Part shown: piece after piece, positions 18,978 to 28,388 of the stretch
Position numbering within the stretch: the first letter of the stretch is position 1
How the letters are laid out: each line of letters starts with the position of its first letter
Assembly: GCF_964186625.1 (NCBI RefSeq)
Contig: NZ_OZ075108.1
Location: 806,001 to 870,000 of the forward strand
DNA: 64,000 nucleotides
Direction: 5' to 3'
Origin: Asticcacaulis sp. MM231
Lineage (GTDB): Bacteria; Pseudomonadota; Alphaproteobacteria; Caulobacterales; Caulobacteraceae
The notes under the pieces: model-generated
What the model was told of the DNA's origin: nothing
The model's database searches: none
The model's input: only the letters and a program-made list of their open reading frames with translations
Program-made: the position numbers and the translations under genes

Positions 18978-21761
18978 ATGCCATTAAGTAAACTTTCGCC
19001 CAGTGAACAGGCGGATTTCTTCCGTCTCGTTCTCGATTCGACCGTCGAGGGCGTGTATACGGTTGACTGTGAAGGCCGCACGACCTCGTGCAACGCCGCC
19101 TGTCTCACCCTGCTCGGATTTGATGCCACCGACGACGTCCTGGGTCTTAAGCTGCATGAGGTCATCCTTGTCACCGGCCCTGACGGCACGCCCTATGCGG
19201 CCGAAGACTGCCCCATTGTCGAGACGGCGCGTACAGGTGTTGGTCGCCATATCCCGCATGGTATTTTCCACCGTCGTGATGGCAGCGCCTTTCCGGTCGA
19301 ATACCGCGCCCAGCCGATCCGCAAGGACGGCGTGCTCATGGGCGCCATCTGCACCTTCGTTGACATTTCTGATCGCGTCGCCGCCGATGAGAAGCTAAGC
19401 ATCGTTCAGAAGATGGCCAATTCCGCCTCCGAGCGCATCAATCTGGCGCTCGATTCCGGCGTGGTGCTCGGCACCTGGGTGTGGGATATTCCCCACGATC
19501 TTGTCTATGGCGATGAGCGTTTCGCGCGCAGCTTTTCGGTCCCTGAAGCCCTGGCCCTGAAGGGTTTGCCGTTTGAAACCACGGTGCGGGCGATTCATCC
19601 GGAAGACATAGACGGTTTGCGCAAAGCCGTGACTGAGGCGCTTGAAGGCGCGCCGTCCTTTCGCGCCGAATACCGTCTGCGTGATGGCGACGTCTGGCGC
19701 TGGGTCGAGGCCAGCGGCACGGTTACGCGCAACGCCGCTGGCGCGCCTGTGCGCTTTCCCGGTGTTCTGATCGATATCGATGAGCGCAAACGCTTTGAAG
19801 ACGCCTTTCAGCAAACCCACGATCAATTGCGCATGGCGCAGAAGGTCGGCGGCATCGGGGTTTTCGCCATGCCGGCGGATGCCGGCGAACTGACCGTTTC
19901 GGAAGAGTTTTGCACCATTTTTGGCCTGGCTGTTGCACCTAAGCTCTCAGTGGAGCAGGTCGCGAAACTGGTTGTGGCTGAGGATCGTCAGGCACGGTCG
20001 ACCGACGAAGACCGCGCCGCCGGCACCACACCGTCCGAAACCGAATATCGCATCCAGCGGCCGGACACCGGTGAGGTGCGCTGGATCTACCGCCGCGCTG
20101 AATTTATTCGTGACGATGACGGCAAGCCGCTGCACATGGTCGGCATGGTGCAGGATATCACCGAGCGCAAAACCGCGGCCCTGCGTCTGCGCGAGAGCCA
20201 GGCCTATCTCAACCTGATGCTGGAAAGCGTGCAGGATTACGCCATCATTTCGCTCGATGAGGCCGGTCGCATCGTGCTGTGGAATGCGGGCGCCCAGAAA
20301 ATTTTCGGCTACAAGCCCAAAGACGTGCTCGAACAGCATATCGAGGTCATCTTCACGCCCGAAGACTGTGCGCATGGCGCGCCGCGCACCGAACTGGCCC
20401 TGGCGGCGACCAATACCCGCGCTTCGGATGAGCGCTGGCACATGCGCCAAAATGGGGAGCGCTTTTACGCCAGCGGCACCATGGCGGCGATGTATGACGA
20501 CGAGGGGCGCGTCAAGGGCTTCATCAAGATATGCCGTGACATGACGGCCCAGCAGCAGGCGCAGGAAGCCCTGCTTGAAGCGCGCAATGCCGCCGAGGCC
20601 GCCAATATCGCCAAGACCGAATTCCTGGCCAATATGAGCCATGAAATCCGCACGCCGATGAACGCCATCATCGGCCTCAGCACCATCCTGTCGAAAAGCC
20701 AGCCGCTGACATCGCGCCAGACGGACTATATCCGCACCCTCTCCAACAGCGCCGACAGTCTGCTGGCCCTGATCAACGACCTGCTCGATATCGCCAAGAT
20801 CGAAGCGCGTACGGTCGAGCTGGAAAATATTCCGTTCAGCCTGACGCGCCTGATGCAGGAGGTCACCAGCATGATGGCGGTGTCGGTACGTGAGAAGGGC
20901 CTGACCTTTATCAGTGATGGCGAATGTGTTGAAGAGCGGGTGTTTGTCGGTGATCCGACGCGGATGCGCCAGATCATCGTCAATCTGTGCAGCAACGCCA
21001 TCAAGTTCACCGAACTGGGCGAGGTCAGGGTGGCGATCACCTGCCTGCCCGCCGAGGCGCCCGATCATGAGATCATCTGCCTGACGGTTAGCGACAGCGG
21101 CATCGGTATCGCGCCCGACAAGATCGACAGTATCTTCCACAAGTTTGTCCAGGCCGACACCAGCATCAACCGCAAATATGGCGGCACGGGCTTAGGCCTC
21201 GCCATTACCCGCACCCTCGTCGAGATCATGGGGGGCAGCATCAAGGTCAGCAGTGCGCCGGGTGAGGGCTCGATCTTCGAGGTGCTGCTGCCCTTGCAGG
21301 TCGCCACCAGTGATCAGGTGGCGCGCAGCGAATATTCTCTGGCCGCGGTTCAGGAAGGTCGCGTCGAAAAGCACCTGCGTCCGCCGGTTCTGCTGGTCGA
21401 GGACTATGAACCCAATATCCTCGTCGCCACCACCTTCCTTGAGGATTTCGGCTACAATGTCGATATTGCGAACAACGGGCTTGAGGCTTTCGACGCGGTC
21501 CAGCGCACGCGCTACGTGGCGGTGCTGATGGATGTGCAGATGCACGGCATGAACGGTCTGGATGCCACGAAGCTGATCCGTGAATGGGAAGCGGCGGAAG
21601 ACACGCCGCGCGTCCGCATCATCGGTATGACAGCGCACGCTCTGGCCGGCGACCGCGAACGCTGCCTGTCGGTGGGCATGGATGACTATGTCGCCAAGCC
21701 GTTCCGGCCCGAAGAACTGCGGCGCAAGATCGAAAACGCCGCCGGCAATCTAGAGGCTTAG
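18978..21761 (+). CDS. Multi-PAS hybrid histidine kinase
   Basis: This 927-residue cytoplasmic sensor has four PAS/PAC units (about 10-135, 150-275, 285-400 and 405-530), with typical PAC ends such as VDISDRV, VLIDIDERKRF and VQDITERKT. The HisKA domain carries phospho-acceptor His555 in NMSHEIRTPMNAIIG. A HATPase domain follows with its N box (NLCSNAIKF), a DSGIGI box and GTGLGLAI box. A C-terminal receiver domain has the phosphorylation site at Asp852 in VLMDVQMHGMNG. No membrane segment is present, so the signal is probably cytoplasmic (redox, light or a small molecule). No partner regulator is adjacent. The GTG 8 codons earlier is an alternative start. Confidence 0.93.
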   Translation: MPLSKLSPSEQADFFRLVLDSTVEGVYTVDCEGRTTSCNAACLTLLGFDATDDVLGLKLHEVILVTGPDGTPYAAEDCPIVETARTGVGRHIPHGIFHRRDGSAFPVEYRAQPIRKDGVLMGAICTFVDISDRVAADEKLSIVQKMANSASERINLALDSGVVLGTWVWDIPHDLVYGDERFARSFSVPEALALKGLPFETTVRAIHPEDIDGLRKAVTEALEGAPSFRAEYRLRDGDVWRWVEASGTVTRNAAGAPVRFPGVLIDIDERKRFEDAFQQTHDQLRMAQKVGGIGVFAMPADAGELTVSEEFCTIFGLAVAPKLSVEQVAKLVVAEDRQARSTDEDRAAGTTPSETEYRIQRPDTGEVRWIYRRAEFIRDDDGKPLHMVGMVQDITERKTAALRLRESQAYLNLMLESVQDYAIISLDEAGRIVLWNAGAQKIFGYKPKDVLEQHIEVIFTPEDCAHGAPRTELALAATNTRASDERWHMRQNGERFYASGTMAAMYDDEGRVKGFIKICRDMTAQQQAQEALLEARNAAEAANIAKTEFLANMSHEIRTPMNAIIGLSTILSKSQPLTSRQTDYIRTLSNSADSLLALINDLLDIAKIEARTVELENIPFSLTRLMQEVTSMMAVSVREKGLTFISDGECVEERVFVGDPTRMRQIIVNLCSNAIKFTELGEVRVAITCLPAEAPDHEIICLTVSDSGIGIAPDKIDSIFHKFVQADTSINRKYGGTGLGLAITRTLVEIMGGSIKVSSAPGEGSIFEVLLPLQVATSDQVARSEYSLAAVQEGRVEKHLRPPVLLVEDYEPNILVATTFLEDFGYNVDIANNGLEAFDAVQRTRYVAVLMDVQMHGMNGLDATKLIREWEAAEDTPRVRIIGMTAHALAGDRERCLSVGMDDYVAKPFRPEELRRKIENAAGNLEA

Positions 21762-22238
21762 CCTCAAATAGCGCACGCCCTTGCCGCGATCGGCCAGATG
21801 CGCGCGGCCGACCTCTTCAAAGCCCAGACTGGCGTGAAAGGCATCGGACGCCGGATTGGGCGGATCGAAATTGACCTCGCACACCACCTGGCTATGGCCG
21901 GCCTCGCGCGCTACCGCGAACACCGCCTCATAGAGCCGGCGCGCCAGACCTTCCCCGCGTCGCAAGGGTCTTACGGCCACGCGGTCGACATAGGCGAAGG
22001 CCGGATAGCGGGCTTTGAACCACAGGAAGTTAGGGCTGTCATAGGCCGTGGTCTGGTCGCAGACAATCAGCAGGCCGTCGCCATCATCCACCGCCGCTGC
22101 GAAGAAGGCGCTGGCGATCAGGGCCTCGAAGTCGGGGCGTGTCATAGAGGACAGTTCCGTGGCGTGGGCTTCGTTGAGCGCATGCAGGCGGTCGATCAGG
22201 GCAGGCGCTAAGGGCGCGGTCAGGCGATGGATCGTCAT
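21750..22238 (-). CDS. GNAT-family N-acetyltransferase
   Basis: This 162-residue protein has the GNAT fold, with the acetyl-CoA-binding segment VDRVAVRPLRRGEGLARRLY (about residues 85-104) matching the V-x-x-x-x-RGxG-x-A pattern, and the C-terminal FHASLGFEEVGRAHL motif B. Substrate is unknown. The gene converges on the sensor kinase and overlaps its 3' end by 12 bp. Confidence 0.9.
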   Translation of the reverse strand: MTIHRLTAPLAPALIDRLHALNEAHATELSSMTRPDFEALIASAFFAAAVDDGDGLLIVCDQTTAYDSPNFLWFKARYPAFAYVDRVAVRPLRRGEGLARRLYEAVFAVAREAGHSQVVCEVNFDPPNPASDAFHASLGFEEVGRAHLADRGKGVRYLRLSL

Positions 22239-22470
22239 GAAGAAACTCTCGTGAAGCGCCGGGCAAGATCAAGGCTGGAACTGTTTGTGGACAGGTGCAA
22301 ACCCGGCGTGCCTACACTATAACCGCGAGGTAAACCATAAGTCTCGCTAACACGAGCGGCTAATTTAATTCGCTTGTGATGACAGGGCGGGGCTTTATGG
22401 TGCGCCTTCAAGCTCAGCCTACACGGGACAGCCAGCCTTAATATGACTTCAGTTCGATCTGCCCCAATAT

Positions 22471-23289
22471 GTGGCTGGCCTTGCCGCTAGCCTGCATATC
22501 AATCCGCTCTATTCCGTATCCGGACTGGCCGTCGGCATTCTGGTCGGGCTGACCGGCGTTGGCGGCGGCTCACTGATGACGCCGCTGCTCGTCTTGCTGT
22601 TCCATGTCCATCCGGCCACCGCCGTCGGCACCGATCTGCTTTACGCCGCCATCACCAAGGGCGCCGGCACCGTTATCCACGGTTTCAAGAGCACGATCAA
22701 CTGGATGATCGTCGGCCTTTTGGCGCTGGGCTCGATTCCGGCCACGATCGCCACGCTCTACGCCATTCACCATTTCGGCAAGTCGGATGCCATGTCGTCG
22801 CTGATCACCCACGTGCTCGGCTATGCCCTGTTCGTAACGGCCGCCATGCTGTTGCTGCGCGGCGTCATCCAGAAGCTGGCGGAAAAGCGTTTTGAAAAGG
22901 CCGAGGTCGAGCATCGTCCGCTCCATACCGGCCGCCGCGCCATCCTGACCATCCTGACCGGCCTGGTGCTGGGCTTTCTCGTTTCACTGTCATCGGTCGG
23001 GGCGGGCGCGCTCGGCGTCACGGCCCTGATCATGCTCTATCCGCAACTGCCCATCGTCAAGATCGTTGGCTCTGACATCGCCCACGCCGTGCCGCTGACC
23101 TTCCTGGCCGGCATGGGCTATTTTTTCATCGGCAATGTCGATCTTAACATGCTGGCGTCCCTGCTGATCGGCTCCATCCCCGGCATTATTATCGGGTCGC
23201 TGTTCGCCTCGAAAGTACCGGAAAAGGTGCTGCGCGGCCTGCTGGCCACCGTCCTGACCCTGGTCGGCTTCAAGCTGGTGACGGCTTAA
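22471..23289 (+). CDS. TauE/SafE family permease
   Basis: This 272-residue membrane protein has about eight transmembrane segments. The family hallmark GLTGVGGGSLMTPLL near residue 27 and its repeat in the second half (VSLSSVGAGALGVTAL) are present. Members export sulfite, sulfonates or related anions; the substrate here is unknown. GTG at 22471 is used because no better start is in frame. In-frame codons just upstream read FDLPQYVAG, which looks like native coding sequence, but a TGA at 22444 and an out-of-frame ATG at 22443 break it, so the true N-terminus may be frameshifted. Confidence 0.85.
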   Translation: MAGLAASLHINPLYSVSGLAVGILVGLTGVGGGSLMTPLLVLLFHVHPATAVGTDLLYAAITKGAGTVIHGFKSTINWMIVGLLALGSIPATIATLYAIHHFGKSDAMSSLITHVLGYALFVTAAMLLLRGVIQKLAEKRFEKAEVEHRPLHTGRRAILTILTGLVLGFLVSLSSVGAGALGVTALIMLYPQLPIVKIVGSDIAHAVPLTFLAGMGYFFIGNVDLNMLASLLIGSIPGIIIGSLFASKVPEKVLRGLLATVLTLVGFKLVTA

Positions 23290-23420
23290 GGCGCACAAGA
23301 TGTGCGCTGGCCGACACGCTTTCAGCCTGTTTTCCCGTGATGCCCGATTTTGCTTGTGAGGTGTCAAATTGCCGCTAGATTAGGGTTAACGGCCCTGTCG
23401 CGGGCTGTTGGGGGGATATT

Positions 23421-24929
23421 ATGGGCTTGCATCACACACGAAAACCACGTCTCAAAACCCTGACTGCGCTGGGTTTTGCCTTGGCCCTGGGCCTGTCTGC
23501 GCCGGCCTTTGCCGAAGCGCCCGCCAGCAGCGCCGGCACCGCCATCGCCATCATGCAGGCCACATCCGCGTTGCAATCCGGCGATTGCGCCAGCGCGCTC
23601 AAGCCGCTCAACCTGCTCTGGCACGACCCTTACCTTGAGCAGAACGATCCCGAACTGGCGGCGCAATTTCGCTTTCAGTTGGTCGCCTGCACCGCAGATA
23701 CGCAAGGCCTGCCGGCGGCGCTGGCGCTCTCGGTCGAGAACATGGCGCGTGCCAAAGATATCAGCGCGTACGACCTCCACGTCTTCCTGCAACTGGCCTC
23801 GCAACAGCCGCTGGCCGCGGCGGCGACGCTGGAGGCGGCCCTGACGCGCTTTCCGGATCAGGTCCCAAAGCTGACCGACACCACCGTCGTCGGCGTACTG
23901 CTGCAAATTCACGACAGCCAGCCAGCGACGACCCAAAGCCTACTCAACCATCTCGAAGAGACACGCTGGCAAATCCATACTGTCACCGGGCGCCCGCTGA
24001 TGGGGTATCTGCGCCTCCAGGCCTTACGCGCCGCCGTGAAGGCCGGTGATACGGTCCATGCGGAGCTTTATCGCGCCGATCTCAAGACCGACAGCCTGTT
24101 CTACATCGTCAGTCAGGGCGATGGCACGATCAGCGACGCGGCGCTGGCCTCCGATCCGATCGGGCCGGTGCTCCTGCGTGAGATCGAGGACGTCAAGGCG
24201 GTCATCACCGCCGACCCGGCCGATCTGATGGCGCTGAGCTACCTGATGGGGCTGGAGAAGATGAACGGTCAGGACGCCCTGGCCCTGACGCAGCTCAACG
24301 GTATCCTGGCCCTGGTCGATCAGTATGGGATCGACAAGTTCGGAGGCCAGCACGTCTATCCCGACCTGCTGGCCGAACGCGGCGCGCTCTATGCCAATGT
24401 CGGGCGTTTTAACGATGCAGGAAAGGCGTTTGAGGATGGCGCCACCAGGCTCGGCGCCGGTAAGGCCAATGACGTGCTCGTGGCCTATATGAAGTTCCTT
24501 GTCGATAACGGCCGCGAAAAGGAAGCCCTGGCGCTGGAGGGCCGCATCGATATCGCCGCGCTTGATGGCGGTCAGGCGGCGACGGTGCTGGCCACCGAAG
24601 CGTGCGCCATGGGCTATGCCGGCGATACGGCGACGTTTGCGCGCTTTATCGGCCTGCTCAATGGCCGTGATCTCTTGCAGGTCAAGCCTTACCTATGCGC
24701 TGGTAACAGCGACGCGGCGGCCAAGGCTTTGATCAGCGCCATCAGCAATCCGTCGATGCGTGACGATGTCATCTTCGATCTGCAAAACGACCTGCCGCCG
24801 ATCGTACTCGGCGATCGTGACGAGGTTTTCGTAACGGCGCTCGAAGCGCTGAAAGGCCGCGCCGATGTTCAGGCGGCGGCGAAAGCCAACAACATCATCG
24901 TCCGTAAGTGGACGGTGCGGATGAACTAG
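23421..24929 (+). CDS. Secreted repeat-like helical protein
   Basis: I do not recognise a named family in this 502-residue protein. It has a signal peptide with cleavage near AFAE and a Cys-containing body. The rest is rich in short helices of TPR or Sel1 character (for example ALYANVGRFNDAGKAFEDGA near residue 315 and the EKEALALEGRID segment), so a periplasmic scaffold role is plausible but unproven. A GGGGGA ribosome site precedes the start. It is convergent with the small envelope-protein pair and overlaps the first by 4 bp. Confidence 0.65.
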   Translation: MGLHHTRKPRLKTLTALGFALALGLSAPAFAEAPASSAGTAIAIMQATSALQSGDCASALKPLNLLWHDPYLEQNDPELAAQFRFQLVACTADTQGLPAALALSVENMARAKDISAYDLHVFLQLASQQPLAAAATLEAALTRFPDQVPKLTDTTVVGVLLQIHDSQPATTQSLLNHLEETRWQIHTVTGRPLMGYLRLQALRAAVKAGDTVHAELYRADLKTDSLFYIVSQGDGTISDAALASDPIGPVLLREIEDVKAVITADPADLMALSYLMGLEKMNGQDALALTQLNGILALVDQYGIDKFGGQHVYPDLLAERGALYANVGRFNDAGKAFEDGATRLGAGKANDVLVAYMKFLVDNGREKEALALEGRIDIAALDGGQAATVLATEACAMGYAGDTATFARFIGLLNGRDLLQVKPYLCAGNSDAAAKALISAISNPSMRDDVIFDLQNDLPPIVLGDRDEVFVTALEALKGRADVQAAAKANNIIVRKWTVRMN

Positions 24930-25423
24930 CGGATATCGCAGGCGATGGCCACGGGTGCCGTCTGGGCGGCTGCCAAGGTGCCGTTAAAGGTGGTGCAATC
25001 AAGCTGGTTCGGCGTGCCGGCGGTGGTGGAAGAATAGACGCGAACCATGAGCGAAGGCTTGCCGCTGGCGATATGTGTCATGACGTCCGGATCGATGCCG
25101 CTGCCGGGCATCTTCACCGTCTGGGTGTTGGCCGCGATATCGACCTGATCCATACCGGCCGGTATATGACCGTCCTCATCGACCTTGTCCTTGGCGGCTT
25201 CGACCGGTGCGCCATAGAAAAAGCCCTCGACCGTCGCGCCCTGACCCAGCTTTTTCATCGCGGCGGTGGCGGCGGGTGTGAAGGTGACGGCGACTTCATA
25301 GCCGGTGTTGCCCAGTATCGCGCGTTTGTCTTTTGCGGGCATACGAGCGCACATGCTGAGCATGGCGATGATGACCACGATAGCGGCGATGGCGACGGCG
25401 ATCTGAGCGTTGCGAATGGTCAT
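24926..25423 (-). CDS. Small membrane-anchored protein, paralog 1
   Basis: This 165-residue protein has one N-terminal membrane anchor (residues 8-24, with a Cys near its end) and a soluble domain beginning YEVAVTFTPAATAAM. That domain matches the neighbour at 25501-25980 and the partial protein at 63725: a FTP-x-A-A-x-x-x-K core, a FFYGAP/YYG segment, and a buried Cys pair near the C-terminus. The function is unknown. It is probably exposed to the periplasm. It lies 77 bp downstream of its paralog on the same strand. Confidence 0.65.
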   Translation of the reverse strand: MTIRNAQIAVAIAAIVVIIAMLSMCARMPAKDKRAILGNTGYEVAVTFTPAATAAMKKLGQGATVEGFFYGAPVEAAKDKVDEDGHIPAGMDQVDIAANTQTVKMPGSGIDPDVMTHIASGKPSLMVRVYSSTTAGTPNQLDCTTFNGTLAAAQTAPVAIACDIR

Positions 25424-25500
25424 GTGGCCCCCTTAGAGAGCGGCGGTTCTAATCGATCCGTCGGGTTGGCGCCAGTCGTAAAAGCGTCACATTAATCGCT

Positions 25501-25980
25501 TTAAGGCACTAGACTACACGCGAAGGGCAAGGGCTTTTCCTGCGCTGTCGCCACATAGTCCTGGAAAACGCGGCAGCTCAGGCGTTCGTCCTTCACGCCG
25601 TCATGCAGGGCGAAGGCGGTGATCTGAACCAGCGGCTTGGGCCCGACAATGGCGACCAGCCGCTCTTTCTGGATACCGGCGCCGGTCATATGGACGTTCT
25701 GGTTTAGCGGCTCAACGATGACCGTGTCGGTGTTAAAGCCGATAACGCCGTCGGGTGTGACGAGATGCGCGGCCTCCGGTGTCGGCAGGCCGTAATAACG
25801 GGCGGAGATGGTCAGCTTTTCGCCACGCTTTTTGAGGTGTTCGGCGGCTTCGGGCGTGAAGGAAAGCGCCAGATCGTAGCTGAAATCTGCGGCGGTCGCA
25901 GACGCAGGTTTTTCCGCCGGTTTGGGAGAGCATTGGCTGAGGGTCATCAGGGCCAGTAAGACGGTAGCGCGGTAAAGCAT
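25501..25980 (-). CDS. Predicted lipoprotein, paralog 2
   Basis: This 159-residue protein starts with a lipoprotein signal (LLALMTLSQC, lipid-modified Cys near residue 17), then a Lys/Pro/Ala-rich linker. The domain follows with FSYDLALSFTPEAAEHLKKR and ARYYGLP, homologous to paralog 1. A CRVFQDYV and a C-terminal CSLVP hold two conserved Cys that could form a disulphide. The function is unknown. It is the upstream gene of the tandem pair. Confidence 0.7.
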   Translation of the reverse strand: MLYRATVLLALMTLSQCSPKPAEKPASATAADFSYDLALSFTPEAAEHLKKRGEKLTISARYYGLPTPEAAHLVTPDGVIGFNTDTVIVEPLNQNVHMTGAGIQKERLVAIVGPKPLVQITAFALHDGVKDERLSCRVFQDYVATAQEKPLPFACSLVP

Positions 25981-26024
25981 GGTGTGTTTCCTGTTTTGCG
26001 AAGTCTATCGCACCTTAAACAAGT

Positions 26025-26143
26025 AAGAAACCCCACCACCCCTTCGCTTCGCTCGCGGTCCCCCTCCCCACCAGAGGTGGGGAGGTATAAGAAAAAACTC
26101 TATGCCTATACCTCCCGAATTTAGTGGGAGGCGGTGGCGGGGA
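26025..26143. repeat. Dispersed palindromic repeat, copy 1
   Basis: The sequence AAGAAACCCCACCACC followed by CGGTCCCCCTCCCC and GGTGGGGAGGTATAAGAAA (to 26094) matches in inverse orientation the element at 31672-31750. The two halves of a CCTCCCCACC...GGTGGGGAGG stem are inside it. A second, more divergent copy in inverse order (TATACCTCCC...GGGAGGCGGTGGCGGGG) completes the block. It lies between the lipoprotein pair and the acetylesterase. Confidence 0.75.
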
Positions 26144-26196
26144 AACTGGCCTAAACCAGACCCGAACCCGTCATCTTCAAAACCGGCGTGAAAAGG

Positions 26197-28161
26197 TCAT
26201 TGCGCGATATCCATCTGGAACGGTACGGCGGGCAGGTCATCACCGCTGTAGAGGTTGGTGTAGGGGGCATCGGACCAGGCGTAGCGCACCCGGACGTTTT
26301 CCGGCGTGTTGGCGCCTTTCAGGACGATACGCTGCCCCTCCGCCACGGCGCTGACATAGCGGCAGGCGTCCTTGGCGTCACAGGCCTCGAAGCCTATGGC
26401 GGTATCGGAGCTGTAGGTTTTCAGGCCGCTTTCGGCGTAGCGGAAACCGATCACCAGATCAGCGCCGGCGCGCGTCACCGAGGTTGCTTCCGGCCCGGTC
26501 GGGGCGATGTTTTGGCCAAAGACCAGCTTGTCGACGCCGCGCGCCAGCCGGTTGCCGATGATCGTTTTCTGCGTCGGGTGGATGTCGCTGCGGTCGCCGA
26601 CGTCGGTGCTGACGATCAGGGCGGCGTGCGCATCCGCGGCCACGCTCAGGCGCTGGGCTTCGCGCAGGTCCGCCCAGTTCGAGGCCCCGGGCTGGGTCGA
26701 GACCGCGCCGTAGCTGGAGAGTTGCACGATCAGCATGGGCAGGTCGGGGGCACTGAAGCTCTTGCGCCAGTCGGCCATCAGCATGGGCAGCAGGGTGCGA
26801 TATTCCGTGGCGCGTCCGGTGTTGGATTCGCCCTGATACCAGGCGGCGGCCCTGACCGTATAGGGCGCGATCGGGGCGATCATGCCGTTGTAAAGCGTGT
26901 TAAGGCTGGTCGGCACTTCCCAAGGTGCGCTGGGAATACTCAGACCTGTGGCCTTCATGCCGGTCTTGTAGCTCCAGTCGGCGGTGAGCGGGATGGCCTG
27001 TCCGTCGCTGGTCTTGATAAATCGCATGTCGGGCTTGCCGGTCAGGCCACCGCTGCCTAGTACGCGCAGAACAATGACATTTTCTCCTGCCTTGAAGACG
27101 CCCGCCGGCACCTTGTAATCGCGCCACACCCATTCGATGCTGCCGCTGCCGACCCACTGGCCGTTGATCCAGGTGGTATCGTAGGTGGCGACCGGCCCCA
27201 GCGTCAGTTCGTTGGCCTTGGCGGCCTGTTCGGGGGTGAGTGTCACGCGGGTGCGCAGCCAGACCACGCCGTCGAAAGCCTTCAGCTCGGTCACGCCGCT
27301 GTCCTTCCAGCCGCTGGTCGCTTTGAGGCGCGGCCACTTGGAATCGTTGAAGCTCGGCGAAATCCAGGCGCGCTGGGCCTTGGCGGATGCGTCGTGGGCA
27401 TCCCACCACGCTTCCTGCCGTTTGGCATGGTCGGCCTGCGCCCGGGCAGGATCGTCGGCATAGTGCGCCACATCATCCACCCCGGCGCTAAAGGCAGGAA
27501 GGGTGCGTAAACTTGCTGGGCTGATCCAGCTTTCGATCGTCGTGCCGCCCCAGTCGGAGGCGATGAAGCCGACCGGGACCTTGTGTTCCTTTTGCAGGGC
27601 CTTGCCCATCGCGTAACAGACGGCCGAGGCCTCGCCGGTCGTGTCGGGGCCTGCTACCTTCCAGGCAGGCGTGGTTTTCAGATCGGCCTGCGGCGCTGCG
27701 GCGCTGTCCTTTTCGATCGTCACGAAACGCAGGTCCGGATTGGCGGAGGCGGCGATATCACCCCAGGCACCCGTCGCCAGACGGGCCGGGAACTCCATAT
27801 TGGACTGGCCCGAGCAGAGATAGACATCGCCGACCAGGATGTCGTTGAGCGTGGTCGTCGCCTGCCCATCAGAGACCGTGAGCGCGTAAGGGCCGCCAGC
27901 GGGCAGGGCGGGCAGGCTGGCCTGCCACCTTCCATCGGCCCCGGCGGTGGCCGTCACCGACTGGCCTGCCACGCTGATCGTCAGGGCGCTGTTGGCTTGC
28001 GCTTCGCCCCAGATACGGACGGGCTGTTCGCGCTGGAGCACGGCGTGATCGCCGAAGATACGGGCGAAATGGGGCGCCGTTTCGGCGCTGGCCGCCATGG
28101 GGAAAGCGCACATAAGGCTGACGCTCGCCAGCAGGCTGATTCGGCGGATATACGACCTCAT
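26197..28161 (-). CDS. Secreted SASA-type acetylesterase
   Basis: This 654-residue protein has a signal peptide (cleavage near ASAE), an N-terminal beta-rich domain, a sialate O-acetylesterase (SASA) catalytic region interrupted by a jelly-roll-like insertion (about residues 270-380), and a C-terminal beta region. Catalytic features are the Ser block CSGQSNMEFPA near residue 116 and DIHPTQK near residue 535, with the YQGESNT segment between. The family includes acetylxylan esterases. Because the xylose regulator starts divergently 228 bp away, deacetylation of xylan fragments is the likelier role than sialic acid. That role is an inference; the fold is clear. Confidence 0.85.
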   Translation of the reverse strand: MRSYIRRISLLASVSLMCAFPMAASAETAPHFARIFGDHAVLQREQPVRIWGEAQANSALTISVAGQSVTATAGADGRWQASLPALPAGGPYALTVSDGQATTTLNDILVGDVYLCSGQSNMEFPARLATGAWGDIAASANPDLRFVTIEKDSAAAPQADLKTTPAWKVAGPDTTGEASAVCYAMGKALQKEHKVPVGFIASDWGGTTIESWISPASLRTLPAFSAGVDDVAHYADDPARAQADHAKRQEAWWDAHDASAKAQRAWISPSFNDSKWPRLKATSGWKDSGVTELKAFDGVVWLRTRVTLTPEQAAKANELTLGPVATYDTTWINGQWVGSGSIEWVWRDYKVPAGVFKAGENVIVLRVLGSGGLTGKPDMRFIKTSDGQAIPLTADWSYKTGMKATGLSIPSAPWEVPTSLNTLYNGMIAPIAPYTVRAAAWYQGESNTGRATEYRTLLPMLMADWRKSFSAPDLPMLIVQLSSYGAVSTQPGASNWADLREAQRLSVAADAHAALIVSTDVGDRSDIHPTQKTIIGNRLARGVDKLVFGQNIAPTGPEATSVTRAGADLVIGFRYAESGLKTYSSDTAIGFEACDAKDACRYVSAVAEGQRIVLKGANTPENVRVRYAWSDAPYTNLYSGDDLPAVPFQMDIAQ

Positions 28162-28388
28162 GGCGGTCTCCCTTGCTATGTTTTCTTATGGGCGGGAGGC
28201 CGGAAATAGCCGTCACGCCGTTGCATAGCGTCAAAAAAGCCTTGCGTGTTCAAGCTTTTTTTTGGCGAAATTTTTCGTTTGCCAAAGTCTTTTCATTCCT
28301 GAAAGGCGTTTGCATCCTGATCAATTTGCCAAGTAAGCGATTGCACCCTATAGAATGGCCCAAACGGGACTGAGTTACAGGGAATTTG

